NCBI GenBank assembly: GCA_023405815.1
Contig: JAEXXM010000026.1
Location: 62,001 to 126,000, forward strand
Source of the DNA: Pseudomonadota bacterium
Lineage (GTDB): Bacteria > Pseudomonadota > Alphaproteobacteria > Rhizobiales > Hyphomicrobiaceae
Length of the DNA: 64,000 nt
Direction: 5' to 3'
Shown: positions 43,839 through 53,300 of the stretch, one piece after another
How positions within the stretch are numbered: the stretch's first letter is position 1
How the letters are laid out: every line of letters begins with the position of its first letter
The notes under the pieces: model-generated
Databases searched by the model: none
What the model saw: only the letters and a program-made list of their open reading frames with translations
What the model was told of the DNA's origin: nothing
Translations under genes and position numbers: made by a program

Positions 43839-46046
43839 ATGGGGCGCCGCGTCCAAAGGTTGACCGGCCTGCGTAAGCTTCCCGTCCATGTGCTGTTGGC
43901 AGGCGTGCTGCTGCTGTTGGCGGTGCTGCTGCGCATTGCCGATCCCGAGCCCGTGGCGCGCCTGCGCCTGTCCGTGTTCGACACCTACCTCGGCCTGTCG
44001 CCGCGCCACCTCGATACTTCCGTGCCGGTGCGTGTCGTCGACATCGATGACGCATCCCTGGCGCGAGTGGGCCAGTGGCCGTGGCCGCGCACCAAACTGG
44101 CGCAGATCGTCGCCAACCTTGCCGCTGCCGGCGCCCGCACCATCACGCTGGATCTCATACTCGCCGAGCCCGATCGCTTATCGCCGGCCGAGTTCGCCAA
44201 GCTCTTTTCTGGCGAGCCGCAGCTTGCACCGCTGACGGCCAAAGCCTCCGAGCTGCCCTCAAACGACGCGCGCCTCGCCTCGGCGCTCGCGAACGCGCCG
44301 TCGGTCCTGGGCCTGGCAGGCGAATCTGCCTCTGACAGACCGCCTCCGCCTCCGCGGGCGCGCTTCGCCACGGCCGGCGACGATCCCCTACAGTTCGTGC
44401 CGCGCTTCTCCGGCACTGTGGAGGGACTTCCCGAGCTCACCGCCGCGGCCAGGGGCCTCGGCGCGGTCAATTGGCTGCCCGAGCGCGACCAGGTCGTGCG
44501 CCGCGTGCCGCTGCTGTTCTCTATTGCCGGCGTCCTCTATCCCTCGCTGCCGCTCGAGGCGCTGCGTCTCGCCAAGGGCGAGACGACGGTGTTCGTGCGC
44601 GCCTCCGGCGGCAGCAGCGTGACGGCCTTCGGGCAGCAGACGGGCATCGAGCAGGTCCGCGTCGGTGACATCGTGCTGCCGACCGATGCCGACGGCGAGC
44701 TGTGGCTGCGCTTCACGCCTCCCGATGCACGGCGCTACATCTCCGCCTATCGCCTTCTCGATGGCACCTTGGACGCAAGGGAGATCGCCGGGCGCGACAT
44801 CCTCATCGGCACCAGCGCTGTCGGGCTCCTCGACTTGCGGGCGACACCGCTCGATCCGGCCGTGCCGGGCGTCGAGGTGCACGCACAGGCGTTGGAGCAG
44901 ATGCTGAGCGGCGAGCACTTGGTCCGCCCGCCCTTCGCGACCGGTCTGGAGCTCGTCTATCTCCTCGCCATCGGCGGCGCGGTCGCCTGGCTCGTTTCGC
45001 GCCTCGGCGCGGCCGGCACCGCTGCGATCGGCGCGGCGGCGATCGTCCTGGCATTCGCTGCGTCCTGGCTCGCCTATCAGCGGGCCGGCTACCTCATCGA
45101 TCCCGTCTACCCGTCGATCGCCGTGCTGCTCGTCTATCTCTCTACGTCGCTTGCCGGCTATATTTCGACCGAGCGCGATCGCTCGCGCGTGCGCTCCGCC
45201 TTCGGGCACTATGTTGCCGCGCCGCTGGTGGAGGAGCTGGCACGCAATCCCGATAAGCTGAAGCTTGGCGGCGAGACGCGCGAGGTGACCGTGCTGTTCG
45301 CCGACGTCCGCCGCTTCACCAACATCGCCGAGGGCCTTTCCGCCGAGGCGCTGATCGCCTTCCTCAACCGACTCTTCACGCCGCTCTCCGACATCATCCT
45401 CGAGGAGCGCGGCACCATCGACAAGTTCATGGGCGACGCGGTGATGGCGTTCTGGAACGCGCCGCTCCCCGATGCACAGCACGCTGTCAACGCCTGCCGC
45501 GCCGCGCTGCGCATGCAGCAGCAGCTCGCGCGCCTCAATGCGTTGTGGGCCGCGGAGGCGGCGGCGCGCGGCACCGAGCCGATCCGCGTCGAGCTCGGCA
45601 TCGGCCTCAACACCGGCGAGTGCTGCGTCGGCAACGTCGGCTCGCCGCAGCGATTCGACTACTCGATCCTCGGCGACGTCGTGAACGTTGCCGCACGGCT
45701 GGAGAACGAGACCAAATCCTACGGCGCGCCGATCATCGTCGGCGAGCGTACGGCGTTGGCGGCTCGTGGGCTCGCCTTCCTCGAGCTTGGGACGGTGATG
45801 GTGCGCGGCAAGCAGAGGCCGGAACGCATCTTCGCCCTGCTTGGAGACGAGGCTTTCGCCCGCTCGGACGACTTTGCCGCGTGGCAGCGCGAGCACAACC
45901 GGCTGCTGATCGCGGTGAGGGAGCGCGATCTTGCCGCGGCCCGCGAGGCGATCAGCGCCCTTGAAGCCTCGATTCCTGCGCAGACGACGAGGCTGCACGA
46001 ATGGTACGCGCGGCAGGTCGGGTCCGCGGGGCCGGCCGGCGCCTAG
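43839..46046 (+). CDS. CHASE2 domain class III adenylate/guanylate cyclase
   Basis: A 735-residue membrane receptor-cyclase. It has an N-terminal membrane helix (about 15-33), a large periplasmic CHASE2 sensor domain (roughly 40-360), three membrane helices (365-440), and a C-terminal cyclase domain (about 475-660). The cyclase has LFADVRRFTNIAE (first metal Asp), KFMGDAVMAFWN (second) and the DYSILGDVVNVAARLE block typical of adenylate cyclases in this architecture. The final product (cAMP more likely than cGMP) is inference. The signal sensed by CHASE2 is unknown. Confidence 0.9.
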   Translation: MGRRVQRLTGLRKLPVHVLLAGVLLLLAVLLRIADPEPVARLRLSVFDTYLGLSPRHLDTSVPVRVVDIDDASLARVGQWPWPRTKLAQIVANLAAAGARTITLDLILAEPDRLSPAEFAKLFSGEPQLAPLTAKASELPSNDARLASALANAPSVLGLAGESASDRPPPPPRARFATAGDDPLQFVPRFSGTVEGLPELTAAARGLGAVNWLPERDQVVRRVPLLFSIAGVLYPSLPLEALRLAKGETTVFVRASGGSSVTAFGQQTGIEQVRVGDIVLPTDADGELWLRFTPPDARRYISAYRLLDGTLDAREIAGRDILIGTSAVGLLDLRATPLDPAVPGVEVHAQALEQMLSGEHLVRPPFATGLELVYLLAIGGAVAWLVSRLGAAGTAAIGAAAIVLAFAASWLAYQRAGYLIDPVYPSIAVLLVYLSTSLAGYISTERDRSRVRSAFGHYVAAPLVEELARNPDKLKLGGETREVTVLFADVRRFTNIAEGLSAEALIAFLNRLFTPLSDIILEERGTIDKFMGDAVMAFWNAPLPDAQHAVNACRAALRMQQQLARLNALWAAEAAARGTEPIRVELGIGLNTGECCVGNVGSPQRFDYSILGDVVNVAARLENETKSYGAPIIVGERTALAARGLAFLELGTVMVRGKQRPERIFALLGDEAFARSDDFAAWQREHNRLLIAVRERDLAAAREAISALEASIPAQTTRLHEWYARQVGSAGPAGA

Positions 46047-46180
46047 CCGCTCCCGTCGCGACGGATTTTCATAAGCAAGTCGTTTTCTCTGCGCCCGCGG
46101 TAAACTTTACCCGCCCCGGGTTGACGTTGCCGCCTCGGTTCCTACATCAGCGACCGGGGCAAGGGAGGGACCGATCTCGT

Positions 46181-46735
46181 ATGCAGATCCGCGACACGAC
46201 GGCCGGCTATGGGCTGCCGACACGCCTTGTTCATTGGCTGATGGCAATTGCCATCGTCGCCATGTACGTCCTCGGCCTCTGGATGGTGGACCTCAACTAC
46301 TACAGCCCCTATTACCGCTCCGCGCCCGATCTGCATCGCAGCGTCGGTATGCTTCTGCTCTTGGTCCTAGTGCTGCGGTTCGGCTGGCGCGTCGTCAACG
46401 TCCGGCCCAGCGACGATGATCTCTCGCCGGTCGAGCGCGTGGTCTCCAGAATCGTCCACTGGGGCTTCTATCCGCTTCTCTTCGCGTTGATGTTCAGCGG
46501 CTATCTGATGTCGACGGCTGATGGTCGCCCCATCGAGGTCTTCGACTGGTTCAGAGTGCCCGCCCTCATAACAGACAAAGGCATGGAGAAGACCGCCGGC
46601 GAGATCCATGAGTTCCTCGCCAACCTCACCATGTTCATCGTGCTGCTGCATGCCGCGGCCGCGCTCAAGCATCACTTCTACGATCGCGGCCGCAGCCTCG
46701 TGCGGATGTGGTCGGGACCCGCCAACCATCAATGA
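46181..46735 (+). CDS. Cytochrome b561 family protein
   Basis: A 184-residue membrane electron carrier with four helices and conserved His residues as b-heme ligands (LVHWLM, DLHRSVGML, IVHWGFYPLL, LHAAAALKHHF). The ATG at 46181 follows AAGGGAGGG. The next gene, an exported YceI-like protein, starts 23 bp after its stop; cytochrome b561-YceI pairs are frequent in proteobacteria, so cotranscription is likely. Confidence 0.93.
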   Translation: MQIRDTTAGYGLPTRLVHWLMAIAIVAMYVLGLWMVDLNYYSPYYRSAPDLHRSVGMLLLLVLVLRFGWRVVNVRPSDDDLSPVERVVSRIVHWGFYPLLFALMFSGYLMSTADGRPIEVFDWFRVPALITDKGMEKTAGEIHEFLANLTMFIVLLHAAAALKHHFYDRGRSLVRMWSGPANHQ

Positions 46736-46758
46736 CCCAAGCGACAGGAGTTCACTTC

Positions 46759-47331
46759 ATGAAGCTCACCCCCGTCTCGTTCGCGCTCATCGCCGCGCTA
46801 CTCTCCGCGGCGCCGGCGACTGCTGCCGATTACGTGATCGACACCGACAAGGCGCACGCTTCGGTCAACTTCCGCATCAAGCACCTCGGCTTCAGCTGGC
46901 TCACGGGGCGCTTCGACAACTTCAAGGGGACCTTCTCGTTCGATGAGTCAAAGCCCGACGCGTCCAAGGTGAAAGTCGAGGTCAACACCGACAGCATCAA
47001 CTCCAATCATGCCGAGCGCGACAAGCACCTTCGCGGCAAGGACTTCCTCGACACCGCCAGCTTCCCCACTGCAACCTTCGAGAGCACGTCCGTGAAGCTC
47101 GATGGCGACAAGGCGACGATTACCGGCAACCTGACGCTCCACGGCGTCACTAAGCAGATCACCATCGACGCCAAGCGCGTTGGCGGCGGCTCCGACCCAT
47201 GGGGAGGTTACCGCGAGGGCTTCACCGGAACGACGACGCTGGCGCTCAAGGATTTCGGCATCAACTACAACTTGGGGCCGGCGTCAGAGACCGTCGAGCT
47301 TGCGCTCGAGATCGAAGGTGTTCGGCAATAG
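46759..47331 (+). CDS. YceI family periplasmic protein
   Basis: A 190-residue exported lipocalin-like protein that binds polyisoprenoids in characterised members. The signal peptide covers residues 1-22, followed by DYVIDTDKAHASVNFRIKHLGFSWLTGRFDNFKGTF, and later DPWGGYREGFTGTTTLALKDFGINYN. The start ATG at 46759 has GGAG upstream. It follows cytochrome b561 in one operon. Confidence 0.95.
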   Translation: MKLTPVSFALIAALLSAAPATAADYVIDTDKAHASVNFRIKHLGFSWLTGRFDNFKGTFSFDESKPDASKVKVEVNTDSINSNHAERDKHLRGKDFLDTASFPTATFESTSVKLDGDKATITGNLTLHGVTKQITIDAKRVGGGSDPWGGYREGFTGTTTLALKDFGINYNLGPASETVELALEIEGVRQ

Positions 47332-47363
47332 GACAGCCGCGCGCTCACCGTCACCCGGCGTTA

Positions 47364-47381
47364 ACTGAACAAACGTTCAGT
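47364..47381. promoter_or_regulatory. TetR-type operator palindrome
   Basis: ACTGAAC-AAAC-GTTCAGT has perfect 7-bp arms, 33 bp after the yceI stop and 120 bp before the diguanylate cyclase/phosphodiesterase gene. The core TGAAC-N4-GTTCA is a common binding form for TetR-family repressors. No such regulator is encoded nearby. Confidence 0.5.
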
Positions 47382-47500
47382 GACGCCGGCACCCCTTACA
47401 CGGAACCTCTGAACAAAGGATAGGTAACGCCACCCGTGGCAGTGTGCCTGGCCATGCGTTTATTGCCGCACCGGTAGTTCCCCTCCGCAAGCTGCAATGG

Positions 47501-50053
47501 ATGCACGACTTCGACATGCGGGCAGCCCGCCCCGGGGAGCAACCGTTGCCAGCCGCGCCGACGCCGACTGCAGACGATGGTGATGCCGGGACGAACCGGT
47601 ATACACGCTATTCATCACCTTCGCGGCGCCTGGCGCAGAACATCTGCGAGCAGGACGCGAAGGGCGAGCGTGCCATTGCCTTGGCTCAGGCCGGCATCGC
47701 CCTCTTCGTTGTGGTGCTGCATGCTTTCGGGTTCCAGCGCAGCCTCTCAGACCTCGACACACCCATCCTGGCCTCGCTCGTGGCGCTCCTCTGCAGTTCC
47801 GCCATCCGTTGGCGGCTGGCCGCGCAACGACCGCTCCCCGAGCGGCGTCTCGATACTCTGAGCGTCATCGACGTCGGCATCGTCCTGGCGCTGATCTGGA
47901 GCTACCAGTACGCCTTCGGGCATCCCGCCGCGGGTGTGCTCAAGGCACCGGGATTTGCACTGTTGCTACTGCTCGTTGGCGCGCGCGCGTTGCGCTTCCA
48001 TCCGCGCCCGGTAGTCGTTGCCGGAATAGCTGCGGTTGCCGGTTGGTGCGTCATGGTTTGCTCGGTGGTGCTCACCGACGGGTGGGACTCGATCACCACG
48101 AGCTACAACCATTATCTCTCCTCGTTCCAAGTCTTCCTGCCGGCCGAGGCGGAGCGCCTCGTCGCGCTCGTGGCGCTCGTCACCGTGCTCGCCGCAGGAG
48201 CTTATGGGGCACGCCGTGTCTTCGGCCGTGCAGCCCATATGGCCGACTACGGCGAAGCGCTCGATGCCGCGCGCAAGCACCTGGAGGAATCGAGCCGCGC
48301 CAGGGCGAGGGCGGAAAGTGCGATTGCCGCACTCGACCGTCGCGACGCGGAATTGAGCGAGCAGAACCGGTTGTTCAATGCCGCCCTTTCGAACATGCCC
48401 CAGGGTCTGTGCATGTTCGACCAGGACGAGAGGCTTCTGGTCTGCAACGACCGCTACATCGAGATGTATGGTCTGGCGAAGGACTTGGCCCGGCGCGGCA
48501 CCCCCTTCGCCAAGATCGTCGAGAACCGGATCAAGAAGGGGCTCTTCGAGGGGCAGGATGCCGAGGCATACCTCGAGGAGCGGCTCGCCGCCGTGCGCGA
48601 GACTGTCCGCCACACCAAGGTCCACGAGCTTCGCGACGGCCGCATCATTGCCATCACGCACGAGCCCCTGGAAGGCGGGGGCTGGGTGGCCACGCACGAT
48701 GACGTCACCTACCTGCACCGCATCGAGGCGCGACTCTCCCACCTCGCGCGCCACGACCCGTTGACCGACTTGCCTAACCGCATGCAATTGCGCGAGCGCC
48801 TTGACGAGCTGCTGGCCACGGACGCGCATGCGCGTGGTGGTCACATCATCGTCCTGATATTCGAGATCGACCGCTTCAAGGAGATCAACGATACTTTCGG
48901 GCCATCGATCGGCGACACCCTCCTGCAGAACGTGGCGCAGCGTCTGCGCCGCCGTCTCACCCGCGCCGACATGGTCGCCCGCGTCGGCGGCGACGAGTTC
49001 GTGGTGCTGCAGGCCGCCGAGGAGCCGGCGGTCGAGGCCGATGCGCTCGCAAAGCGCGTTCAGGCGGTGCTCGGCATGTCCTTCGACATCGATGATCAAT
49101 CTATATCGATCACGGTCAGCGTCGGCGTCGCCGTCGCGCCGGTCGATGGTCAGGAATCCGACGAGCTGCTGAAGAATGCCGACCTGGCGCTCGACAGGGC
49201 AAAGCGCGAGGGGGCGGGGAATTCCCGCTTCTTCGAGCGCGCAATGGACGAGCGCATGCGCGCTCGGCGCAAGCTGGAGCACGACATGCGAGTCGGCCTG
49301 CGCGAGGAGCAATTCGAGCTCTACTACCAGCCGCAGCTCGACCTGGTGCGCAATGAGATCGTCGCCTTCGAGGCGCTGCTGCGCTGGAACCATCCCGAGC
49401 ACGGCGTCATTCCGCCGGCCGAGTTCGTCACCCTGGCAGAGGAGAACGGCTTCATCGTTCAGCTCGGCGATTGGGCGTTGCGCCGCGCCTGCGAGGAAGC
49501 CTCGCAATGGCCGCGCGACATCCGCGTTGCCGTCAATCTTTCCGTCGCACAGTTCCGCTCCGGACACGTGCGCCAGTCGGTAATTTCGGCGCTCGGCGCC
49601 GCCGAGCTGGCGCCACGCCGGTTGGAGCTTGAGATCACCGAGTCCGTCCTCATGGACGACGTCGACGACGTCGCCGACGTATTGCAGAAGCTGCAGGATA
49701 TAGGTGTCGGCATTGCCCTCGACGATTTCGGTACGGGCTTTTCATCACTCAGCTACCTGACCCGTATGCGCTTCGACAAGATCAAGATCGACAAGCACTT
49801 CATCCGCGAGATGCAAAGCGAGCCGGGCAGTGCCCTCGCTGTGCTTCGATCCGTCGTCGCGCTGTCGAAGAGCCTCGGCATCGCCACCCTGGCGGAGGGC
49901 ATCGAGACTGCCGAGCAGCTCGAGCGGGTCCGCGCAGAGGGTTGCAGCGAGGCGCAAGGCTTCTATGTCGGCAGGCCGATATCGGCGAGGGAGGTCGAGG
50001 TGCTCGTCGGATCGCACGATAGCAGCCGCCAGCGCGCGTCCCGCGCCAACTGA
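47501..50053 (+). CDS. PAS-GGDEF-EAL signalling protein
   Basis: An 850-residue membrane protein that likely makes or degrades cyclic di-GMP. Membrane helices fill about residues 60-245, then comes a short linker helix and a PAS-like domain (about 290-400, GLCMFDQDERLLVCNDRYIEMYGL). The GGDEF domain has an intact VGGDEF, but the position of the inhibitory RxxD site carries TRAD. The EAL domain keeps all expected residues (FEALLRW, NLSVAQF, EITES, DDFGTGFSSL, KIDKHFI, EGIE), so phosphodiesterase activity is likely. I chose the ATG at 47501; a GTG at 47444 would add 19 residues of atypical codon use. Confidence 0.9.
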   Translation: MHDFDMRAARPGEQPLPAAPTPTADDGDAGTNRYTRYSSPSRRLAQNICEQDAKGERAIALAQAGIALFVVVLHAFGFQRSLSDLDTPILASLVALLCSSAIRWRLAAQRPLPERRLDTLSVIDVGIVLALIWSYQYAFGHPAAGVLKAPGFALLLLLVGARALRFHPRPVVVAGIAAVAGWCVMVCSVVLTDGWDSITTSYNHYLSSFQVFLPAEAERLVALVALVTVLAAGAYGARRVFGRAAHMADYGEALDAARKHLEESSRARARAESAIAALDRRDAELSEQNRLFNAALSNMPQGLCMFDQDERLLVCNDRYIEMYGLAKDLARRGTPFAKIVENRIKKGLFEGQDAEAYLEERLAAVRETVRHTKVHELRDGRIIAITHEPLEGGGWVATHDDVTYLHRIEARLSHLARHDPLTDLPNRMQLRERLDELLATDAHARGGHIIVLIFEIDRFKEINDTFGPSIGDTLLQNVAQRLRRRLTRADMVARVGGDEFVVLQAAEEPAVEADALAKRVQAVLGMSFDIDDQSISITVSVGVAVAPVDGQESDELLKNADLALDRAKREGAGNSRFFERAMDERMRARRKLEHDMRVGLREEQFELYYQPQLDLVRNEIVAFEALLRWNHPEHGVIPPAEFVTLAEENGFIVQLGDWALRRACEEASQWPRDIRVAVNLSVAQFRSGHVRQSVISALGAAELAPRRLELEITESVLMDDVDDVADVLQKLQDIGVGIALDDFGTGFSSLSYLTRMRFDKIKIDKHFIREMQSEPGSALAVLRSVVALSKSLGIATLAEGIETAEQLERVRAEGCSEAQGFYVGRPISAREVEVLVGSHDSSRQRASRAN

Positions 50054-50054
50054 C

Positions 50055-50279
50055 CTACTCTTCGGTGGAAAGCGGAGGCCAGGGCCAGGATTCTTCCTGG
50101 CTGCTGCCGGTGTCGAACAGGTCGAGGCTGATTGGCGGCGTATCTGGATCGCCTACGGGACGCGGCGGTGGCCCTTCGGGCTGCTGTGTCGGGAGTGCCA
50201 GTTGGACAATCCGCTCGGCCAGCGCCGGTGCTGAGGCAAGAGGCAGCATCAGCATAGCGATTGCGGCGGGGCGTCTCAT
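50055..50279 (-). CDS. Small exported proline-rich protein
   Basis: A 74-residue protein with a signal peptide (MRRPAAIAMLMLPLASAPALA) and a short mature part rich in Pro, Ser, Asp and Glu. The ATG at 50279 follows AAGGA. Its function is unknown, and it is short enough that a spurious call is possible, but the signal peptide and ribosome site support it. Confidence 0.6.
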   Translation of the reverse strand: MRRPAAIAMLMLPLASAPALAERIVQLALPTQQPEGPPPRPVGDPDTPPISLDLFDTGSSQEESWPWPPLSTEE

Positions 50280-50448
50280 GCCGGTTCCTTGAACGATGTT
50301 ATCTAGCGTGAGTACACGTGCTGCTTTAAGGAACGATCGCGCAGAAAGGCAGCACTTGAGACAAATGTGAGTCTGCGGCATCGCCGACGCTGTCCATCCT
50401 CGCCCGGATGCCACCAAAGTGCGCGTCACGTGCCGAGGGAACCTCGCA

Positions 50449-51588
50449 ATGCTCTATTGGATCATCCAGTCGCGCTGGGACGAGCGTTTGCGCAGCGAAG
50501 TGCCGTTTATCGTCGGCGGAGCCACGCTGTGCCTGTTTCTCGTCTACGGCCATGCGTGGCTCGCCGACCCGACGCAGCTCGCCGAGCGCGGCATCCTCTT
50601 CGTCTGGCTGCTGGCGACGATTACCGTGTGCGTCTTCGGCGTCGTCCGCCACGCGGACGCGCTCGCCGAGAGTCTCGGCGAGCCGTTCGGCACGCTGATC
50701 CTCACCATGTCGGTAATCTCAATCGAGGTATCGCTCATCGCGGCCGTGATGCTTGAGGGCGCGAGCGACCCGACGCTCGCGCGCGACACCATGTTCTCCG
50801 TCATCATGATCATGATGAACGGCATGGTCGGACTGTGCTTGCTGTCGGGCGGACTGTTGCACGTCCAGCAGGAGTACAATCTCGAAGGAGCGCGAGCATA
50901 TCTCGCAGTGCTCGTGCCATTGTCGGCCATCGCCTTGATCCTGCCGCGTACCACCGCATCGGCAGCGGTCGAAGGAACCCTGAGCTATTGGCAGGCGACA
51001 CTCTTCTCGATCGCCGCTCTAGTCCTTTACGCCATCTTCCTTGCACTGCAGACGATGCGCCACCGCGGCTTTTTTGCGTTGCCGGAGTTTGGCGAGGACC
51101 GCGATGGCCGCGGGCCTGAAGCCGATGGCGAGCGCAGAAATGTGGCGAGGCACGCATTGCTCCTGCTGCTCACTTTGCTCCCCGTCGTCGGTCTCGCCGA
51201 ATACCTCGCGGTGATGGTCGAGCAGGGCATACACACCTTCGAGATGCCGACCGCTCTCGGCGGCACGCTCATCGCCCTTCTCATCCTCGCCCCCGAGAGC
51301 ATAACGGCCCTGCGCGCGGCGCTGGCCAACCGGCTCCAAAGATCGATCAACCTGTGCCTCGGTTCGGCACTTTCGACCGTCGCGCTGACGGTCCCAGTGG
51401 TGCTCATCATCAGCCTTGCGACCCACCAGAGCATCACCCTCGGGCTTGCCGACGAGAACATCATCATGCTCATGCTTACCCTGATGGTGAGCATGCTGAC
51501 CTTCTCCGGCGCGCGCACCAACGTCCTGCATGGGGCCGTGCATCTGTTGCTGTTCTTCAGCTATGTGGTGCTGATCTTCAATCCGTGA
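50449..51588 (+). CDS. chaA: Calcium/sodium:proton antiporter (ChaA-like)
   Basis: A 379-residue inner-membrane cation exchanger of the CaCA superfamily. About eleven hydrophobic segments are visible. The two alpha-repeat motifs are present: GEPFGTLILTMSVISIEVSLI (acidic residue in the first) and LGGTLIALLILAPESITALRAA (second). Internal insertion of a charged loop (residues 210-235) separates the halves. The ATG at 50449 follows GAGGGA. Confidence 0.9.
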   Translation: MLYWIIQSRWDERLRSEVPFIVGGATLCLFLVYGHAWLADPTQLAERGILFVWLLATITVCVFGVVRHADALAESLGEPFGTLILTMSVISIEVSLIAAVMLEGASDPTLARDTMFSVIMIMMNGMVGLCLLSGGLLHVQQEYNLEGARAYLAVLVPLSAIALILPRTTASAAVEGTLSYWQATLFSIAALVLYAIFLALQTMRHRGFFALPEFGEDRDGRGPEADGERRNVARHALLLLLTLLPVVGLAEYLAVMVEQGIHTFEMPTALGGTLIALLILAPESITALRAALANRLQRSINLCLGSALSTVALTVPVVLIISLATHQSITLGLADENIIMLMLTLMVSMLTFSGARTNVLHGAVHLLLFFSYVVLIFNP

Positions 51589-51669
51589 TGAAATCCCCTT
51601 GGCGCGCGCGGCCGGAAGGCAATATTTACCCGGCGACCCTAGCCTTGGCCGACGAGATGGGAGATTGCC

Positions 51670-52404
51670 ATGGCGAATGCGGCCCAGAGCCACACCGAGT
51701 CCGTTGCCGACGCAGGGGCGCTGGAGATCTTCCAGAACCAGTGGAACGTCTACCAGAAGTTCCTCAAGTACGACTATTTGTCGAATGCAGTTGCCTGCGA
51801 CGAGCTCCACCGCTTCCTGGTTGAAGACGTAGCCCGCCCCTTCCGCATTCTGGATCTTGCCTGTGGAGATGCGAGTGGCCTCGTCGAGGCGCTGACGGAA
51901 ACGCCCGTCGAGTACTACCGCGGCGTGGATCTTTCGGCCCCGGCACTCGACTATGCCGCACGCAACCTCGCGTCTTTGCCGTGTCCGGTCGAGCTTGACG
52001 AAGCGGACTTCACCGCGGCGCTGCACAACCGGCTCCGCGATGAGGACATCGTTTGGATCAGCCTTTCGCTGCATCACCTTGCCAGCGCCGACAAGCTGGC
52101 CTTCATGCGCGACGTCCGCGCGCATATCGCCCCCGACGGGGCATTCCTGGTCTATGAGCCGACGCGCCGCGACGGTGAGGACCGCGCGCAGTATCTCGAT
52201 CGCTTCGAGGCCATCGGCCGCCGCGACTGGACCGGGCTCACCGACGAGGAGTTTGCCGAGGCTATGAAGCATGTCCGAACGTGCGACCTTCCCGAGACCG
52301 TTTCCGATTGGCACGACCTCGGGCGCGAGGCCGGCTTCACGGCCTCGTGCGAGCTATACAAGTCTCCCACGGACCTTTTCCGCCTGTTCCTCTACAAGCC
52401 TTGA
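51670..52404 (+). CDS. Class I SAM-dependent methyltransferase
   Basis: A 244-residue soluble protein. Motif I reads ILDLACGDASGLVEAL, then YRGVDLS, and ISLSLHHLASADK marks a typical small-molecule methyltransferase. Substrate unknown. The ATG at 51670 follows GGGAG. It converges with another methyltransferase gene, with 21 bp between the stops; the two are not close paralogues, as motif I and the N-terminal regions differ. Confidence 0.88.
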   Translation: MANAAQSHTESVADAGALEIFQNQWNVYQKFLKYDYLSNAVACDELHRFLVEDVARPFRILDLACGDASGLVEALTETPVEYYRGVDLSAPALDYAARNLASLPCPVELDEADFTAALHNRLRDEDIVWISLSLHHLASADKLAFMRDVRAHIAPDGAFLVYEPTRRDGEDRAQYLDRFEAIGRRDWTGLTDEEFAEAMKHVRTCDLPETVSDWHDLGREAGFTASCELYKSPTDLFRLFLYKP

Positions 52405-52425
52405 CGTCCGCCGCCTCGCGAAACG

Positions 52426-53226
52426 TTAGCTCGGGCGCCGCGCGATGATGGCGACCGTCTCGACGATCTCCGGGAATTCGCCCTGCGGCGATAGCTCCAG
52501 CATGCGCGTGCGCATGGCTGTCTCATAGGCGGCGCGCCCCTCTTCGCCGAGCGCCGAAGGCGAGTTCGCCGAGAACGACAGCGCGCGCGCCACCACCTCT
52601 GCCAGCGTCGCCGTGCGCACCTCGAACACTGACATGCGCTCCACCTCGCTGAACGCACTGCGCAGCAGCACGCTGACTTGATCCTCCCAGGCGTCGCTCT
52701 TGCGCCAATGGTAGAATTCGTCGAAGCGCCCGTGCCCGCGACGAAGCTCTTCGAACGCACCGTGCCAATTGCAGTCCCCGAACGGCTGCAACTCCGTATT
52801 GACCAGCGCGACTGCGCCCTTTGGCGCGATCAGCTCATTGAGGCGGGCGAGCGTCGCGTCGCGGTCCATCCAGTGGAAGGCGCGCGCAATCGTGACGAGG
52901 TCCAGCGGAGCGAGCGCTTGATCGAGGTCGAACGAGCTGCCGACGCGCCAATCGACGTCGATCCCGGCGGCTGCGCTAGCCTCTCGCGCCGCCGCGATCA
53001 TCGCTGGGTCCGCATCGATGCCGATCGTCGTGCCGCAGTGACGCGCCAGCGGCAGCGTCAGCGAACCCGGGCCGCAGCCGAGGTCGAGCACCCGCGAACC
53101 GGAGCCGAGCCCCGTTTCCAGTGCAAGCTTGGCGATCAGGCGTTCCGAATAGCGCGGGCGCCCGCTGATGTAGTGCGGGATCGCCGAGGAGAAGCGGTTG
53201 GGATCGAGAGGCGCGATGCGGGTCAT
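52426..53226 (-). CDS. Class I SAM-dependent methyltransferase (UbiE/SmtA-like)
   Basis: A 266-residue soluble protein. The N-terminus NRFSSAIPHYISGRPRYSERL is followed by motif I VLDLGCGPGSLTLPLA, then GIDADPAMIAAA and FHWMDRDATLARL, a pattern shared with many unnamed methyltransferases of the trans-aconitate/SmtA type. The ATG at 53226 was taken because family homology begins there. It starts 74 bp upstream of the convergence point with the MHYT gene, which lies on the same strand and ends upstream of it. Confidence 0.86.
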   Translation of the reverse strand: MTRIAPLDPNRFSSAIPHYISGRPRYSERLIAKLALETGLGSGSRVLDLGCGPGSLTLPLARHCGTTIGIDADPAMIAAAREASAAAGIDVDWRVGSSFDLDQALAPLDLVTIARAFHWMDRDATLARLNELIAPKGAVALVNTELQPFGDCNWHGAFEELRRGHGRFDEFYHWRKSDAWEDQVSVLLRSAFSEVERMSVFEVRTATLAEVVARALSFSANSPSALGEEGRAAYETAMRTRMLELSPQGEFPEIVETVAIIARRPS

Positions 53227-53300
53227 TGGGTGCCCGTCCGGGAAGGCTGCGAGGGCATAGGTAGGCGGCGATTGCCAGGCCGGCAATGGGGATAGCCCCC

